64,000 nt of DNA from Paenibacillus endoradicis (GTDB taxonomy: Bacteria; Bacillota; Bacilli; Paenibacillales; Paenibacillaceae), in the NCBI RefSeq assembly GCF_024721975.1, contig NZ_JANQBB010000003.1, positions 310,001 to 374,000 on the forward strand. Reading direction: 5' to 3'. Below the pieces are notes generated by a model. The model ran no database searches, was not told the DNA's origin, and saw only the letters and a list, made by a program, of their open reading frames with translations. The first letter of the stretch is position 1. Each line of letters starts with the position of its first letter. Below, in pieces: positions 48,345 through 57,942 of the stretch. Position numbers and translations under genes: made by a program.

Positions 48345-49490
48345 TTGCTTAACAAGATAAAAAAAATCGACTGGATGATCTTAATTATTCTTGTAGGATT
48401 GATGGTCTTCAGTTATTTTGTTATACGAAGTGCAACCGAAAATACGATATTGTATCATGGCTTTGAAAATAAGCAGCTACTGTATTATATTATCGGATTT
48501 GCAGTTGTCATATTATTAGTATTTATAGATTACAGAGTCTTTCTAAAAGCCTGGTGGATCATTTATATCATTGGAGTTGTCGCGCTCATCCTTATTTTTC
48601 CATTAGGTAAAGAGATTAATGGAGCTATTGGATGGTTTGATATTGGTGGTATGTCCGTTCAACCTGCTGAAGTAGTGAAATTATTTCTTATTATAGGTAT
48701 TGCGCATCTTATGGGAAAACGACAAGGTGAACAGCTACGATTCCGCAGAGATATTATTCCGATCGGAATTTTTTCTCTGATTCCATTTGGACTTGTTATG
48801 GCACAACCCGACCTTGGTAATGCAATAATTTACTTCGTTATTGTTGTCGGCATGTTATGGATAGGTAATGTAAACCATTGGCATGTACTGATTGGTATTG
48901 CAGCTTGCGCAATCGCAATAGCAGGTGTGTTATTTATATTTAATACATTCAATGACGAGATTAAAGATTATCTTATAGCCGAGAAAAAAACTCACTGGTA
49001 TGATCGGATCAATACCTTTTTGAATCCTAGTGAAGCATCTGCTGATGCAAGACATCAATCCGAGAATGCGATTCAAGCAATTGGTTCTGGTGGTTTGTCT
49101 GGGCAAGGCTATCTTCAAGGTGGCATGAAAAATGGTGGTTTTATTCCTTATCCTTACTCAGATTCAATCTTTGCTGTTATTGGAGAAGAATTTGGTTTTC
49201 AAGGTGCAGCGATACTATTACTATTATACTTCTTGCTAATTTACAGGATGATTATCGCCTCTTTCAATTGTAAAGATAGGCGAGCCTCGTATTTAATTAT
49301 TGGAATTGTCTCTATGTTCGTGTTTCAGATTTTCCAAAACATCGGAATGATGATTGGGTTGATGCCAATTACCGGGATAACTCTTCCGTTTATTAGCTAC
49401 GGTGGTACTTCAGTGCTGATCAATATGTTTTGTATTGGGTTGGTGTTGAGTATTAAGGCGCATCAACATATGTACGAACTACCCGACTGA
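48345..49490 (+). CDS. rodA: RodA/FtsW-type SEDS peptidoglycan polymerase
   Basis: The 381-aa polytopic protein has about ten transmembrane helices and SEDS signatures: QPAEVVKLFLIIGIAHLM, AQPDLGNAIIYFVI, and the C-terminal GLMPITGITLPFISYGGTS. The catalytic-type Asp of FAVIGEEFGF is replaced by Glu, as is common in this family. Context next to mreBCD-minCD favours elongation (RodA) over division. The start is TTG 48345 with a weak GGGATGATG. It ends without a terminator; repeat copy E begins 8 nt later. Confidence 0.9.
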   Translation: MLNKIKKIDWMILIILVGLMVFSYFVIRSATENTILYHGFENKQLLYYIIGFAVVILLVFIDYRVFLKAWWIIYIIGVVALILIFPLGKEINGAIGWFDIGGMSVQPAEVVKLFLIIGIAHLMGKRQGEQLRFRRDIIPIGIFSLIPFGLVMAQPDLGNAIIYFVIVVGMLWIGNVNHWHVLIGIAACAIAIAGVLFIFNTFNDEIKDYLIAEKKTHWYDRINTFLNPSEASADARHQSENAIQAIGSGGLSGQGYLQGGMKNGGFIPYPYSDSIFAVIGEEFGFQGAAILLLLYFLLIYRMIIASFNCKDRRASYLIIGIVSMFVFQIFQNIGMMIGLMPITGITLPFISYGGTSVLINMFCIGLVLSIKAHQHMYELPD

Positions 49491-49498
49491 TAGAGGAA

Positions 49499-49666
49499 GT
49501 TCAAAACTGTGGACTGTGATCACGTGGTAACGCGTTGTAGCTTAGTCGGCATCGAATATGCTCTCCATCGAAAGCCTGCGTGTGCTCACGTACACAATAC
49601 GTACGCTGTGCTGCTCGTTTTCGCTGAAGTGCATCTTCTTGGTGCTGACAGCCCACGATTTTGAAG
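49499..49666 (+). repeat. Structured intergenic repeat, copy E (short form, 168 bp)
   Basis: Left arm GTTCAAAACTGTGGACTGT (49499-49517) pairs with right arm ACAGCCCACGATTTTGAAG (49648-49666). The apical stem is CGTAC / loop ACAATAC / GTACG, where others have ATGTAC / GTACAT, so a two-sided change keeps it paired. It starts 8 nt after the rodA stop. Confidence 0.85.
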
Positions 49667-49740
49667 CATCAATCAAAGTCTCGTGCTGAACATTGTCCGC
49701 TCGTGTAAGCATGCGTACACTTTGCTGGGTTACACCTAGG
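49667..49740 (+). repeat. Single degenerate unit related to the 60.0-kb repeat
   Basis: This stretch shares with the 60.0-kb units the ordered phrases CTCGTGCTGAACATT, CCGCTCGTGTA, GTACACTTTGCTGGGTT. It follows copy E directly, just as the 60.0-kb repeat follows copy F. No gene is present in the gap 49491-49855. Confidence 0.6.
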
Positions 49741-49750
49741 GTGAAATAGC

Positions 49751-49800
49751 AACAACAAAAAAGACCAACCGGTAATTACTGGTTGGTCTTTTTTGTTGTT
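49751..49800. terminator. Bidirectional terminator with a perfect 20-bp stem
   Basis: AACAACAAAAAAGACCAACC (49751-49770) is exactly complementary to 49781-49800 around a 10-nt, partly self-complementary loop. T runs on both strands. It isolates spoIVFAB from upstream transcription. Confidence 0.85.
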
Positions 49801-49855
49801 GGTTATTGCATACTTGTCCTTTTACAGTCATACCTATTAGGAAAGATGATTGTAA

Positions 49856-50617
49856 ATGGAGTTGATACTATTGAGTAAACTGCCAACCAATGTGGAAAAT
49901 GATCCTGAGAAGTTTTGGAAATTAAATGCGAATCCATGGGAATATGGAAGTCATCACAGTAATAATCCAGAAGATCATGTCGTTCAAGATGAATTAGATG
50001 CAAGAAAAAAGTATAGTTTTTTTAGTCATTTGAAAATCCAAACAATTATTGCGATTGTAATATTGGGCATTGTATTTATTGCAACACAAATTTCAAACCC
50101 CTATGTTGAAAAAGGTAGAAGTTGGTTGGGACGAGAATTGCAGACCTCGTTTGACTTTGTAGCTATAGCCAACTGGTATGAAGATGTATTTTCTGGCTCT
50201 CCTTCCTTCATTCCTAGTTTTGGTAATAAAAGCGAGTTAGCTTTAGCCAAGCATAATCAGAATGTTGAAGTCGTTGCCCCTATTGAAAATGGTGTACTTC
50301 TTCATACATTTGCAGAATTGCTCAATGGCGTCGAAATTGTAGGGGAACCAAATGCTGTAGTTCATGCTGTAGAGAAGGGAAGAGTTATTCTAGTAAGAGA
50401 ACAACAAGATAGTGTCATTATTCAACATGCAGATAAACGTATATCGATATATACGAGATTAAATGAAGTCAACGTGCAAGTTAGTGATTGGGTAGAAGCT
50501 GGAGCAAACATCGGGAAACTAGCCCCTGTTGCTGATGAAGATTATAGTGTGCTATTTCTTGCTATGAAGCAGAATGATCAATATATCGATCCACTGGAAG
50601 TGATTTCAGTTGAATAA
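49856..50617 (+). CDS. spoIVFA: SpoIVFA-like sporulation regulator (M23/LytM-like domain)
   Basis: The 253-aa protein has an N-terminal cytoplasmic region, one transmembrane segment (about 62-82, TIIAIVILGIVFIATQI), and an extracytoplasmic LytM-like domain (VHAVEKGRVILVREQQDS, YTRLNEVNVQVSDWVEAGANIG) without the zinc ligands of active M23 peptidases. SpoIVFA holds SpoIVFB inactive until signalled by the forespore. ATG 49856 has AGGAAAG upstream; TTG 49871 is an alternative. It overlaps spoIVFB by 8 nt. Confidence 0.85.
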   Translation: MELILLSKLPTNVENDPEKFWKLNANPWEYGSHHSNNPEDHVVQDELDARKKYSFFSHLKIQTIIAIVILGIVFIATQISNPYVEKGRSWLGRELQTSFDFVAIANWYEDVFSGSPSFIPSFGNKSELALAKHNQNVEVVAPIENGVLLHTFAELLNGVEIVGEPNAVVHAVEKGRVILVREQQDSVIIQHADKRISIYTRLNEVNVQVSDWVEAGANIGKLAPVADEDYSVLFLAMKQNDQYIDPLEVISVE

Positions 50618-51491
50618 ATGGTTAGAAATTAAATGGAGTCTTCATCCTTTATTTATTATGATATTGCTAGCATCTACGTTAACAGGATATTTCCTAGAGT
50701 TAATCACTTTATTTCTACTTGTTATTGTCCATGAGTTAGGACATATTGTAATGGCTTTTGCTGTCGGATGGCGTGTGAAAGCAGTGAAATTATTACCTTT
50801 CGGTGGCGTAGTTGAAGTTGACGAAGGTAATGGTGCATCAGCGAAAGACGAATGGCTTGTCGCAATAGCGGGTCCCCTACAAAATATATGGATGGCGGCA
50901 TTTGCTTGGATGATGGGGGACTTAGGCGTATGGTCAATCGAATGGACGAACTATCTCATCCAGGCAAATTTATGGTTAGCGGCTTTCAATATGCTGCCGA
51001 TACTACCACTTGATGGAGGGAAAATAGTACTAGCTATGCTAAGTTATCGTTTTCAATTTTTCGATGTTCTATTATGGACGGCTAGAATGAGTATTGTTTG
51101 TAGTGTTATTTTAATTAGTTATGCGCTATTACCTGTATTTCAGAAATTAGAAGGAATCAAATTGAACGAACTAATGATTGGAATATTTTTGTTATATTCT
51201 AATCTTACTTATCATCGTCATGTTCCTTTTTTATTTTATAGATTTTTGCTATTTCGTTCGAAGCGAGTAGAACAACTTGAAGTAGCAGGTGCTCGAGTTG
51301 TTCCGATTTTTGCACAATCACAGCAAAGTTTATATGAGGTATTCAAAAGGTTTAAACGTGAACAACTCCATCTCTTATGTGTCGTTGACGGTGGTACGCG
51401 AGGTATGAAACTTTATTCTGAACAAGAGACACTGCAATATAGTGCAGATGGAAGTAATCTTCATCGTGCAGTTGGTGAACTTTTCCGTTAA
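50610..51491 (+). CDS. spoIVFB: SpoIVFB-type intramembrane metalloprotease
   Basis: The 293-aa site-2 protease homologue has zinc ligands His41 and His45 in HELGH within a membrane helix, and Asp135 in LPLDGG in a later helix. About five to six transmembrane segments are followed by a soluble C-terminal region that may be a CBS-type domain. In B. subtilis it cleaves pro-sigma-K. The start is TTG 50610 inside spoIVFA, indicating translational coupling. Confidence 0.9.
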   Translation: MNKWLEIKWSLHPLFIMILLASTLTGYFLELITLFLLVIVHELGHIVMAFAVGWRVKAVKLLPFGGVVEVDEGNGASAKDEWLVAIAGPLQNIWMAAFAWMMGDLGVWSIEWTNYLIQANLWLAAFNMLPILPLDGGKIVLAMLSYRFQFFDVLLWTARMSIVCSVILISYALLPVFQKLEGIKLNELMIGIFLLYSNLTYHRHVPFLFYRFLLFRSKRVEQLEVAGARVVPIFAQSQQSLYEVFKRFKREQLHLLCVVDGGTRGMKLYSEQETLQYSADGSNLHRAVGELFR

Positions 51492-51524
51492 AATGAAAGA
51501 AACGGGTAAAGGTGGTGACGAGAA

Positions 51525-52736
51525 ATGAAGCAATTGCTTATCCATATGAATGAAGCACATACTCAAGCAGCGTTACTAGTGGATGGACAACTGACGGAAT
51601 TCTTCGTAGAGCAAACAACAGAACGTAGCTTAGTAGGTAATTTTTATAAAGGAATCGTGCAAAATGTGTTGCCTGGCATGCAGGCTGCTTTTGTTGATAT
51701 TGGTATTATGAAAAATGCATTTATTTATATAGACGATATACTTGATCCTAATATGGATAAGCAACCTCGCGAGAAACCTACAATATCTCAAGTCACCTAT
51801 CCTGGCCAAGAACTTATTGTTCAAGTTGTGAAAGATCCTTTTGGCAATAAGGGTGCTCGAGTAACAACCCATTATAATTTGGCGGGAAGATGGCTAGTAT
51901 ATATGCCCAAAGCTGATTACATCGGAATTTCCAAAAAAGTTGTTGATGAACATGAAAAAGAGCGATTGAAACAAATTGGTACTAAGCTTATATCCAATGG
52001 TGAAGGAATAATTATGCGAACTGCTGCTGTTGGTGAAACGGTGGAATCATTACAGGCGGACGTTGATCATCTTCGTCATATATGGGAACATGTCGCTGAC
52101 ACCTCAAACAAGGCACAAGCGCCACACTTACTTCACAGTGAAGAACAATTACTACAACGTGTATTTCGTGATCTTTATCGATCAGATGTTGATGAGATTT
52201 GCGTAAGTTCACCAGAGCTTCAAGAAGAAGTTCAACTTATTATGCAACTGATTGCACCTCAAGAATCACCGAATATAAGGAGTTACGTGCAACAACAGCA
52301 TGCGATCATTTCACAATTTGGTGTTCATAAACAGCTTGTGTCTGCCTTTGGTCGCAAAATTCCTCTTAATAACGGGGGATATATAATTTGGGAAGAAACC
52401 GAAGCATTAACGGTTATAGATGTAAACACGGGGAAATTCGTTGGGCATAATAATTTAGAAGACACATTGTATCAGACGAATGCTGAAGCTGCACAACTTA
52501 TCGTTAGATTGCTACGTTTACGAGATACAGGTGGAATTATTATTATTGATTTTATCGATATGGAATATGAAGAAAATCGTAATCGAATATTTAAAATATT
52601 ATTTGAATCCGTGAAATTTGATGGAGCAAAATGTGTTGTTTTTGGTTGGACAAGGCTTGGATTAATGGAATTAACGCGAAAAAAAGCTCGAGATAGTTAT
52701 ACTTCGAAATATTTGCAAGAAATTCAGTTGAAGTAA
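51525..52736 (+). CDS. RNase E/G family ribonuclease lacking the zinc-link
   Basis: The 403-aa endoribonuclease has an N-terminal S1 RNA-binding domain (GNFYKGIVQNVLPGMQAAFVDIG), a 5'-sensor region, and a DNase I-like catalytic domain with the metal-binding aspartates in VIDVNTGKFVG and GIIIIDFIDMEYEENR. It stops after LTRKKARDSYTSKYLQEI, before the CPxCxGxG zinc-link and small domain that RNase E/G use to form tetramers. The following bases do not encode them in another frame before the rplU leader. Position before rplU is as for Firmicute RNase G. GGTGGTGACG precedes the ATG. Confidence 0.88.
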   Translation: MKQLLIHMNEAHTQAALLVDGQLTEFFVEQTTERSLVGNFYKGIVQNVLPGMQAAFVDIGIMKNAFIYIDDILDPNMDKQPREKPTISQVTYPGQELIVQVVKDPFGNKGARVTTHYNLAGRWLVYMPKADYIGISKKVVDEHEKERLKQIGTKLISNGEGIIMRTAAVGETVESLQADVDHLRHIWEHVADTSNKAQAPHLLHSEEQLLQRVFRDLYRSDVDEICVSSPELQEEVQLIMQLIAPQESPNIRSYVQQQHAIISQFGVHKQLVSAFGRKIPLNNGGYIIWEETEALTVIDVNTGKFVGHNNLEDTLYQTNAEAAQLIVRLLRLRDTGGIIIIDFIDMEYEENRNRIFKILFESVKFDGAKCVVFGWTRLGLMELTRKKARDSYTSKYLQEIQLK

Positions 52737-52756
52737 TAGGCTACTTATGATACAAT
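52728..52756 (+). promoter_or_regulatory. Sigma-A promoter of rplU-prp-rpmA
   Basis: TTGAAG at 52728-52733, a 17-bp spacer and TACAAT at 52751-52756. The -35 box lies over the last codons of the RNase G-like gene. Confidence 0.7.
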
Positions 52757-52762
52757 ACTTTG

Positions 52763-52878
52763 GTGTATTGTTCACATTGATGAATAATACAAGTACCGCA
52801 CGAATCGGGTTTAAGCTCATTGGCAACAATGACACCTTGATTAGGCGAGTCTTCGACAAATAAGGAGGTGCACCAACT
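52763..52878 (+). promoter_or_regulatory. Ribosomal protein L21 leader
   Basis: The 116-nt leader before rplU shows TATTGTTCAC / GATGAATAATA-type pairing, the segments GTACCGCACGAATC and GGTTTAAGCTCATTGGCAAC, and AGGAGGTGCACC at the end. I recognise it as the Firmicute L21 leader from position and character. It is thought to let L21 repress its own operon. Boundaries are approximate. Confidence 0.65.
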
Positions 52879-53190
52879 ATGTTCGCAATTATCGTAACTG
52901 GTGGTAAGCAGTATAAAGTTCAAGAAGGCGATGTAATTTACATCGAAAAACTTGACGGTAGCGAGGGAGAAAACATTGTTTTTGACCAAGTTCTAGCTGT
53001 ATCAGGAAGCAACGGTTTTGTTGCAGGTACTCCAACTGTATCTGGCGCTAAAGTGTCAGGAAAAGTGGAGAAACACGGCAAAGGTCAAAAGATCATTGTT
53101 TACAAATACAAAGCGAAAAAGAACTACAGACGCAAGCAAGGTCATCGTCAACCGTACACTAAAGTAACTATCGAAAAAATCGAAGCTTAA
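52879..53190 (+). CDS. rplU: 50S ribosomal protein L21
   Basis: This 103-aa protein begins [20 protein letters not shown] and ends in the basic RNA-binding tail [20 protein letters not shown], the usual L21 length and pattern. It binds 23S rRNA. AAGGAGGTG lies upstream. First gene of rplU-prp-rpmA. Confidence 0.98.
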   Translation: MFAIIVTGGKQYKVQEGDVIYIEKLDGSEGENIVFDQVLAVSGSNGFVAGTPTVSGAKVSGKVEKHGKGQKIIVYKYKAKKNYRRKQGHRQPYTKVTIEKIEA

Positions 53191-53201
53191 TAGGAGCTAA
53201 G

Positions 53202-53546
53202 ATGATTACGATCACTATTGTACGAGAAAACGATAACAATCGTATTGTATCATTCGCTGTTGAAGGACATGCTAATTATGCGAAACACGGTAAAGACATT
53301 GTCTGTGCTGGAGTTTCTGCTGTATCGGTTGGTACAGTGAATGCGATCGAAGCGTTAGCGGGAGTCGAGCTTCCTGTCAAGATGAAGAATGGCTGGCTAT
53401 CTTCTCCTATTCCGCGAATTGCGGATCAAGTAGTGGAAGAAAAGCTTCAGTTATTACTTGAGTCTATGATTGTGATGCTTGATTCGATCGCTCAATCATA
53501 TGGTGATCATGTATCGGTACATGATCGCAATTCAAATAATAATTAA
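53202..53546 (+). CDS. prp: Ribosomal-processing cysteine protease Prp
   Basis: The 114-aa protease has the catalytic pair His23 (EGHANYAKHG) and Cys35 (DIVCAGVSA). It removes the short N-terminal leader of L27, and the neighbouring rpmA product has exactly that leader. TAGGAG precedes the ATG. Confidence 0.95.
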   Translation: MITITIVRENDNNRIVSFAVEGHANYAKHGKDIVCAGVSAVSVGTVNAIEALAGVELPVKMKNGWLSSPIPRIADQVVEEKLQLLLESMIVMLDSIAQSYGDHVSVHDRNSNNN

Positions 53547-53562
53547 GAAGGAGGGACACTAG

Positions 53563-53874
53563 ATGTTGAAATTAAATCTTCAGTTGTTCGCATCCAAAAA
53601 AGGTGTAGGTTCTACTAAGAACGGTCGTGATTCTCATTCTAAGCGTCTTGGCGCTAAACGTGCAGACGGTCAAGTCGTTTCTGGTGGTAGCATTTTGTAC
53701 CGTCAACGTGGTACAAAAATTCACCCTGGTACTAACGTAGGTATCGGTAAAGATGATACGTTATATGCTATGATTGACGGCGTGGTTAAGTTTGAACGTT
53801 GGGGTCGTGAACGCAAAAAAGTGAGCGTATACCCAGTTGAACTAGCACCAGTTGCTGCAGCAGTAGAAGCTTAA
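53563..53874 (+). CDS. rpmA: 50S ribosomal protein L27 with cleavable leader
   Basis: The 103-aa precursor starts [14 protein letters not shown], carrying the Prp site between LQLFA and SKKG that is typical of Firmicute L27. The mature protein should begin at residue 11 or so. A long acidic/Ala tail ([10 protein letters not shown]) follows the usual end. GAAGGAGGG precedes the ATG, and a terminator follows. Confidence 0.97.
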   Translation: MLKLNLQLFASKKGVGSTKNGRDSHSKRLGAKRADGQVVSGGSILYRQRGTKIHPGTNVGIGKDDTLYAMIDGVVKFERWGRERKKVSVYPVELAPVAAAVEA

Positions 53875-53887
53875 TAACGAACGAAAT

Positions 53888-53925
53888 TAGCCCCTTCCAG
53901 CATTGCTTGGTCGGGGCTATTTTTA
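53888..53925 (+). terminator. Terminator of rplU-prp-rpmA
   Basis: TAGCCCC (53888-53894) pairs with GGGGCTA (53913-53919), extended by partial CCAG/TTGG pairing, followed by TTTTT. Confidence 0.85.
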
Positions 53926-53975
53926 AATAATGATATAATAGTGAGTAGTGTTAAGTAAAGAGGTGGATTTGCTAG

Positions 53976-54710
53976 ATGGAGCAATGGTACTTATGGCGAC
54001 GTTGGCTATGGCTTACTGCTTTTATACCTGCAATATTAATCTTCGTTTGGCCTAATCACAGATGGATAAATCTACTTGCATTAATTTGGGTAGCAGTTAT
54101 TGGTGCTATCTATTATTATGTCGAGCAGAGAATACACAAACAACAACTTTCTTTAACAATAAAGTCAACCCATAAACAATGGATTTCAACGATGAATCAT
54201 CATCGTCATGATTGGATGAATGATCTGCAAGTATTATTTGGTTATATACGTCTTGGTAAGCAAGAGCGCATAACTGAATATGTAGAACGAATAAAGGGGA
54301 AGATGTTAGCAGAGAGTGCAATCTCAAAGCTAGAGGAACCTTCTCTTGTTAGTTATCTTATTGGCTTTCGAACGATTCCGAGTAATTTCATCCTAGAAGT
54401 TAGTTTCTCCTCTAAGGAAGATCAACGATCGATTATTATAGAGGATGAGCAGGTTAGCGAGATCATTATATCAATTATTTCTGCGTATCGCATATATGCA
54501 GCTACTGATATGACATGTGATCCAATTCTGCGATTACAATTTGAAAACAATAAGGGTCATTTGAATATACATTTTGCATTTAATGGTAGTATGAATAATC
54601 AAGAATTATGGCAACAAAAAATAGAACAGCAGTTGAATGGCGCTAGATCTGTACAAATCATCGGAGCATTATCAGTCGAGCAAATTGATTTGCAGATAAC
54701 TAGAGCGTGA
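53976..54710 (+). CDS. spo0B: Spo0B-like phosphotransferase, membrane-anchored
   Basis: This 244-aa protein has two N-terminal hydrophobic segments (about 11-26 and 31-49), then the Spo0B phospho-acceptor helix with His78 in [20 protein letters not shown], and a degenerate histidine-kinase-like C-domain without ATP-binding boxes. Spo0B passes phosphate from Spo0F to Spo0A. Location between rpmA and obgE is exactly that of spo0B in Bacillus, where the protein is soluble and shorter. AGAGGTGG precedes the ATG. Confidence 0.82.
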   Translation: MEQWYLWRRWLWLTAFIPAILIFVWPNHRWINLLALIWVAVIGAIYYYVEQRIHKQQLSLTIKSTHKQWISTMNHHRHDWMNDLQVLFGYIRLGKQERITEYVERIKGKMLAESAISKLEEPSLVSYLIGFRTIPSNFILEVSFSSKEDQRSIIIEDEQVSEIIISIISAYRIYAATDMTCDPILRLQFENNKGHLNIHFAFNGSMNNQELWQQKIEQQLNGARSVQIIGALSVEQIDLQITRA

Positions 54711-54723
54711 ACGGAGGCAATTC

Positions 54724-56064
54724 ATGTTTGTCGATAAAGCTAAGATATTTGTAAAAGGTGGCGACGGTGGTAACGGTCTGATTTCATTCCGACGTGAAAA
54801 GTACGTTGAAAATGGTGGACCTTACGGTGGTGACGGTGGTAATGGCGGTAATTTGATCTTCCGTGTTGATGAAGGTTTAAGAACGCTAATGGATTTCCGT
54901 TATCAAAAACACTTTAAAGCTGACCGTGGGGAACGCGGTAAAGTAAAAGGCATGCACGGAGCAAGTGCAGAAGATACAATTGTACGAATTCCACCTGGAA
55001 CAACCATCACTGATGATGATACAGGTGAAACTATTGCCGATCTAACAAGACATGGGCAACAAATTATTATCGCCAAAGGTGGACGTGGCGGTCGTGGTAA
55101 TATGCGATTTGCAACACCAACGAATCCTGCTCCGTATATTGCGGAGAATGGTGAAACTGGTGAAGAGCATTGGGTAGTTCTTGAGATGAAAGTAATGGCA
55201 GATATCGGCTTGGTTGGTTTCCCAAGCGTAGGTAAGTCAACATTGCTTTCAGTAGTTTCAGGAGCAAGACCAAAAATTGGTGCTTATCACTTTACAACGA
55301 TTTCACCAAATCTAGGTGTTGTTGAAGTTGGTGATGGAAGAAGCTTTGTAATGGCTGATCTTCCAGGACTAATTGAAGGTGCTCATGAAGGAATTGGACT
55401 AGGTCATGAATTTTTACGTCATGTAGAGCGTACTCGTGTTATTATTCATGTTATTGATATATCAGGAACCGATGGTCGTGATCCTTTCGATGATTGGATT
55501 AAAATTAACAACGAATTACGTCTTTATAATGAGAAATTAGCTGACAGACCACAAATTATTGCAGCTAATAAAATGGACATGCCACAATCTGTTGATAACT
55601 TGGAAATATTCCTAGAGCAATTGAAAGAGTATGATGGCGACAAAGAACATGTTATCGTACCTATTTCGTCATTAACAAAAGATGGTATTAATGAGCTTCT
55701 ATATAAAGCTGCTGATGTACTTGATATTGTTGAGAAGCAATTGGCTGAAGAACAAGCTCAAGATATCGTTCCTGAAGAAGGCGAGCAACGTAAAATATTC
55801 AAATATGAGCGTAAAAAAGAATCAAGCTTCAAAATTTCTCGTGATAATGAAGATTATGTGCTTGAAAGTGAAGATGTTGATCGCTTTATGAAACGTTTCA
55901 ATATGACTAGTTATGATGCCGTTATGAAATTCGCGAAAATGTTACGTAGTATGGGCGTTGATGATGAACTTCGTAGACGTGGAGCGAAAGATGGCGATAC
56001 GGTTCGTATTGGTGAATATACTTTTGAATTCTTCGAAGGTTCAGATTATGACCCAAATAATTAA
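54724..56064 (+). CDS. obgE: GTPase ObgE/CgtA
   Basis: The 446-aa GTPase has the glycine-rich Obg domain ([19 protein letters not shown]), the G domain with [11 protein letters not shown] and AANKMDMP, and a C-terminal OCT domain. It acts in 50S maturation and stress or sporulation control. GGAGGC precedes the ATG. It starts 13 nt after the spo0B stop and ends at a terminator. Confidence 0.97.
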   Translation: MFVDKAKIFVKGGDGGNGLISFRREKYVENGGPYGGDGGNGGNLIFRVDEGLRTLMDFRYQKHFKADRGERGKVKGMHGASAEDTIVRIPPGTTITDDDTGETIADLTRHGQQIIIAKGGRGGRGNMRFATPTNPAPYIAENGETGEEHWVVLEMKVMADIGLVGFPSVGKSTLLSVVSGARPKIGAYHFTTISPNLGVVEVGDGRSFVMADLPGLIEGAHEGIGLGHEFLRHVERTRVIIHVIDISGTDGRDPFDDWIKINNELRLYNEKLADRPQIIAANKMDMPQSVDNLEIFLEQLKEYDGDKEHVIVPISSLTKDGINELLYKAADVLDIVEKQLAEEQAQDIVPEEGEQRKIFKYERKKESSFKISRDNEDYVLESEDVDRFMKRFNMTSYDAVMKFAKMLRSMGVDDELRRRGAKDGDTVRIGEYTFEFFEGSDYDPNN

Positions 56065-56072
56065 TGATGAGG

Positions 56073-56099
56073 AGACGACTGAGGTCGTCTTTTTTTTTT
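56073..56099 (+). terminator. Terminator of obgE
   Basis: AGACGAC (56073-56079) pairs with GTCGTCT (56084-56090) around TGAG, followed by a run of ten Ts. Confidence 0.93.
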
Positions 56100-56179
56100 G
56101 TCGCCTATTGTAATTAATTCGAGAATTCGATATAATGTCCACTATAAGAGAACATATGTCTTTGTTAGGAGGACAATTG

Positions 56180-56617
56180 ATGACCGCTAGATTTTTTGTC
56201 GTCCGAGAGGATATATTACCCGAGGCGATCGTTAAAACTATCCAGGTGAAAGAAATACTGAAAAGTGGAAAAGCACATACGATCAATGAAGCTGTAGAAC
56301 GAGTGGGGCTGAGTAGAAGTGCTTTCTATAAATACAAAGATGGTGTGTACGCACTAGCTGAAATTGCTAGAGAACATATTATCACTGTAGCAATGGACTT
56401 AGAGCATCGTTCTGGTGTATTGTCTAGTGTACTTGGTGTAATTGCCGCACATGATGGTAATTTACTAACGATGAATCAAAGTATCCCACTACAAGGTTAT
56501 GCTAACGTAGTTTTATCAGTAGATGTTTCTGGCCTATCAAAAGAGATAGAGCCATTTATAGATTTATTAAAGCAACAACAAGGTGTGCGGAACGCCTTAG
56601 TAATTGGCCAAGGATAG
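56180..56617 (+). CDS. pheB: ACT-domain protein PheB
   Basis: The 145-aa protein has an N-terminal helix-turn-helix-like segment (INEAVERVGLSRSAFYKYKD) and a C-terminal ACT domain (about 68-145). It is the UPF0735/PheB type found before pheA in Bacilli; its role in amino acid control is unproven. TAGGAGGA fixes ATG 56180. Here hom and thrB intervene between it and pheA. Confidence 0.9.
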   Translation: MTARFFVVREDILPEAIVKTIQVKEILKSGKAHTINEAVERVGLSRSAFYKYKDGVYALAEIAREHIITVAMDLEHRSGVLSSVLGVIAAHDGNLLTMNQSIPLQGYANVVLSVDVSGLSKEIEPFIDLLKQQQGVRNALVIGQG

Positions 56618-56651
56618 TAATCAATAGATATCATAATCTGGAGGGATATAG

Positions 56652-57938
56652 ATGAAACCGATTAAAGTAGGATTATTAGGTCTAGGTACTGTAGGTACTG
56701 GCGTAGTTCGTATCGTGGAGAATCATCAAGACGATTTGCATAATCAAGTAGGTAGTTCTATCGAGATTACAAAAATACTCGTTTCCAATGTGAACAAAGA
56801 ACGCAACATTGAAGTTGATCGTTCTAAATTAACTGAAGACCCGTGGGAAGTTGTTCGTCATCCCGACATTGATGTAATCATTGAAGTTATGGGTGGAACT
56901 ACGGACACAAAAGATTATATTGTAGAAGCACTTAATCTTGGTAAAAACGTTGTTACAGCAAATAAAGATCTAATGGCGCTTTATGGATCAGAATTATTAG
57001 AAATAGCACAACGAAATGGTTGTGATGTTTACTATGAAGCGAGTGTTGCTGGAGGAATTCCCATCATCCGTACACTAATTGATGGTTTTTCATCAGATCG
57101 TGTTACAAAAATTATGGGTATCGTCAATGGTACAACTAACTTTATTTTAACTAAAATGACACAAGAAGGTGCATCTTATGACGATGTACTGAAAGAAGCT
57201 CAAGCACTAGGTTATGCAGAAGCAGATCCTACAAGTGACGTAGAAGGGCTTGATGCAGCTCGTAAAATGACGATTCTAGCGCGTCTTGGTTTCCATACTG
57301 CTGTTTCTTTAGATGATGTATCAGTTAAAGGAATATCTTCTGTTACAAAAGAAGATATCCAATATGCGAAGCATCTTGGCTATCAATTGAAATTACTAGG
57401 TATCGCTGAATGTGATGAAAATCAAGTGAGCGTATCTGTGCAACCAACAATGGTGAAAAATTCGCATCCAATCGCTTCTGTTAACGGTGTATTCAATGCT
57501 GTTCTAGTATATGGTGAGGCAGTAGGTGAAACGATGTTCTATGGTGCAGGCGCTGGCGAATTACCAACAGCTACATCTGTAGTTGCCGACCTTGTCGCAG
57601 TAAGTAAAAACATTAAGCTTGGTATCAGTGGTAAACGTGTGAACACTGCTTATAAACAAACAGTGTTGAAAACTGATGATCAAATCTCTTCTAAATACTT
57701 CTTACTGCTTAAAGTTGCTGATCGTGCGGGAGTACTTGCTCGTATTACACAGGAATTTGCAAATCATGAAGTAAGCTTAGAATCTGTACTGCAACAACCT
57801 AATCAAAATCAAACTCATGCTGAAATTATCGTCATTACACACGACGCTAGCAAAGCCGCAATTCAAAATGTACTTTCATCATTCAATGCTATTGATGTTA
57901 TTCATGAAGTGAAGAGCGTATATCGAGTAGAAGGATAA
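56652..57938 (+). CDS. hom: Homoserine dehydrogenase
   Basis: The 428-aa enzyme reduces aspartate semialdehyde to homoserine. The Rossmann motif GLLGLGTVGTGVV, catalytic-domain YEASVAGGIPIIRTL and GIVNGTTNFILTKM, and a C-terminal ACT domain for threonine feedback (about 350-428) are visible. GGAGGG precedes the ATG. thrB follows after 4 nt. Confidence 0.97.
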   Translation: MKPIKVGLLGLGTVGTGVVRIVENHQDDLHNQVGSSIEITKILVSNVNKERNIEVDRSKLTEDPWEVVRHPDIDVIIEVMGGTTDTKDYIVEALNLGKNVVTANKDLMALYGSELLEIAQRNGCDVYYEASVAGGIPIIRTLIDGFSSDRVTKIMGIVNGTTNFILTKMTQEGASYDDVLKEAQALGYAEADPTSDVEGLDAARKMTILARLGFHTAVSLDDVSVKGISSVTKEDIQYAKHLGYQLKLLGIAECDENQVSVSVQPTMVKNSHPIASVNGVFNAVLVYGEAVGETMFYGAGAGELPTATSVVADLVAVSKNIKLGISGKRVNTAYKQTVLKTDDQISSKYFLLLKVADRAGVLARITQEFANHEVSLESVLQQPNQNQTHAEIIVITHDASKAAIQNVLSSFNAIDVIHEVKSVYRVEG

Positions 57939-57942
57939 GCAC

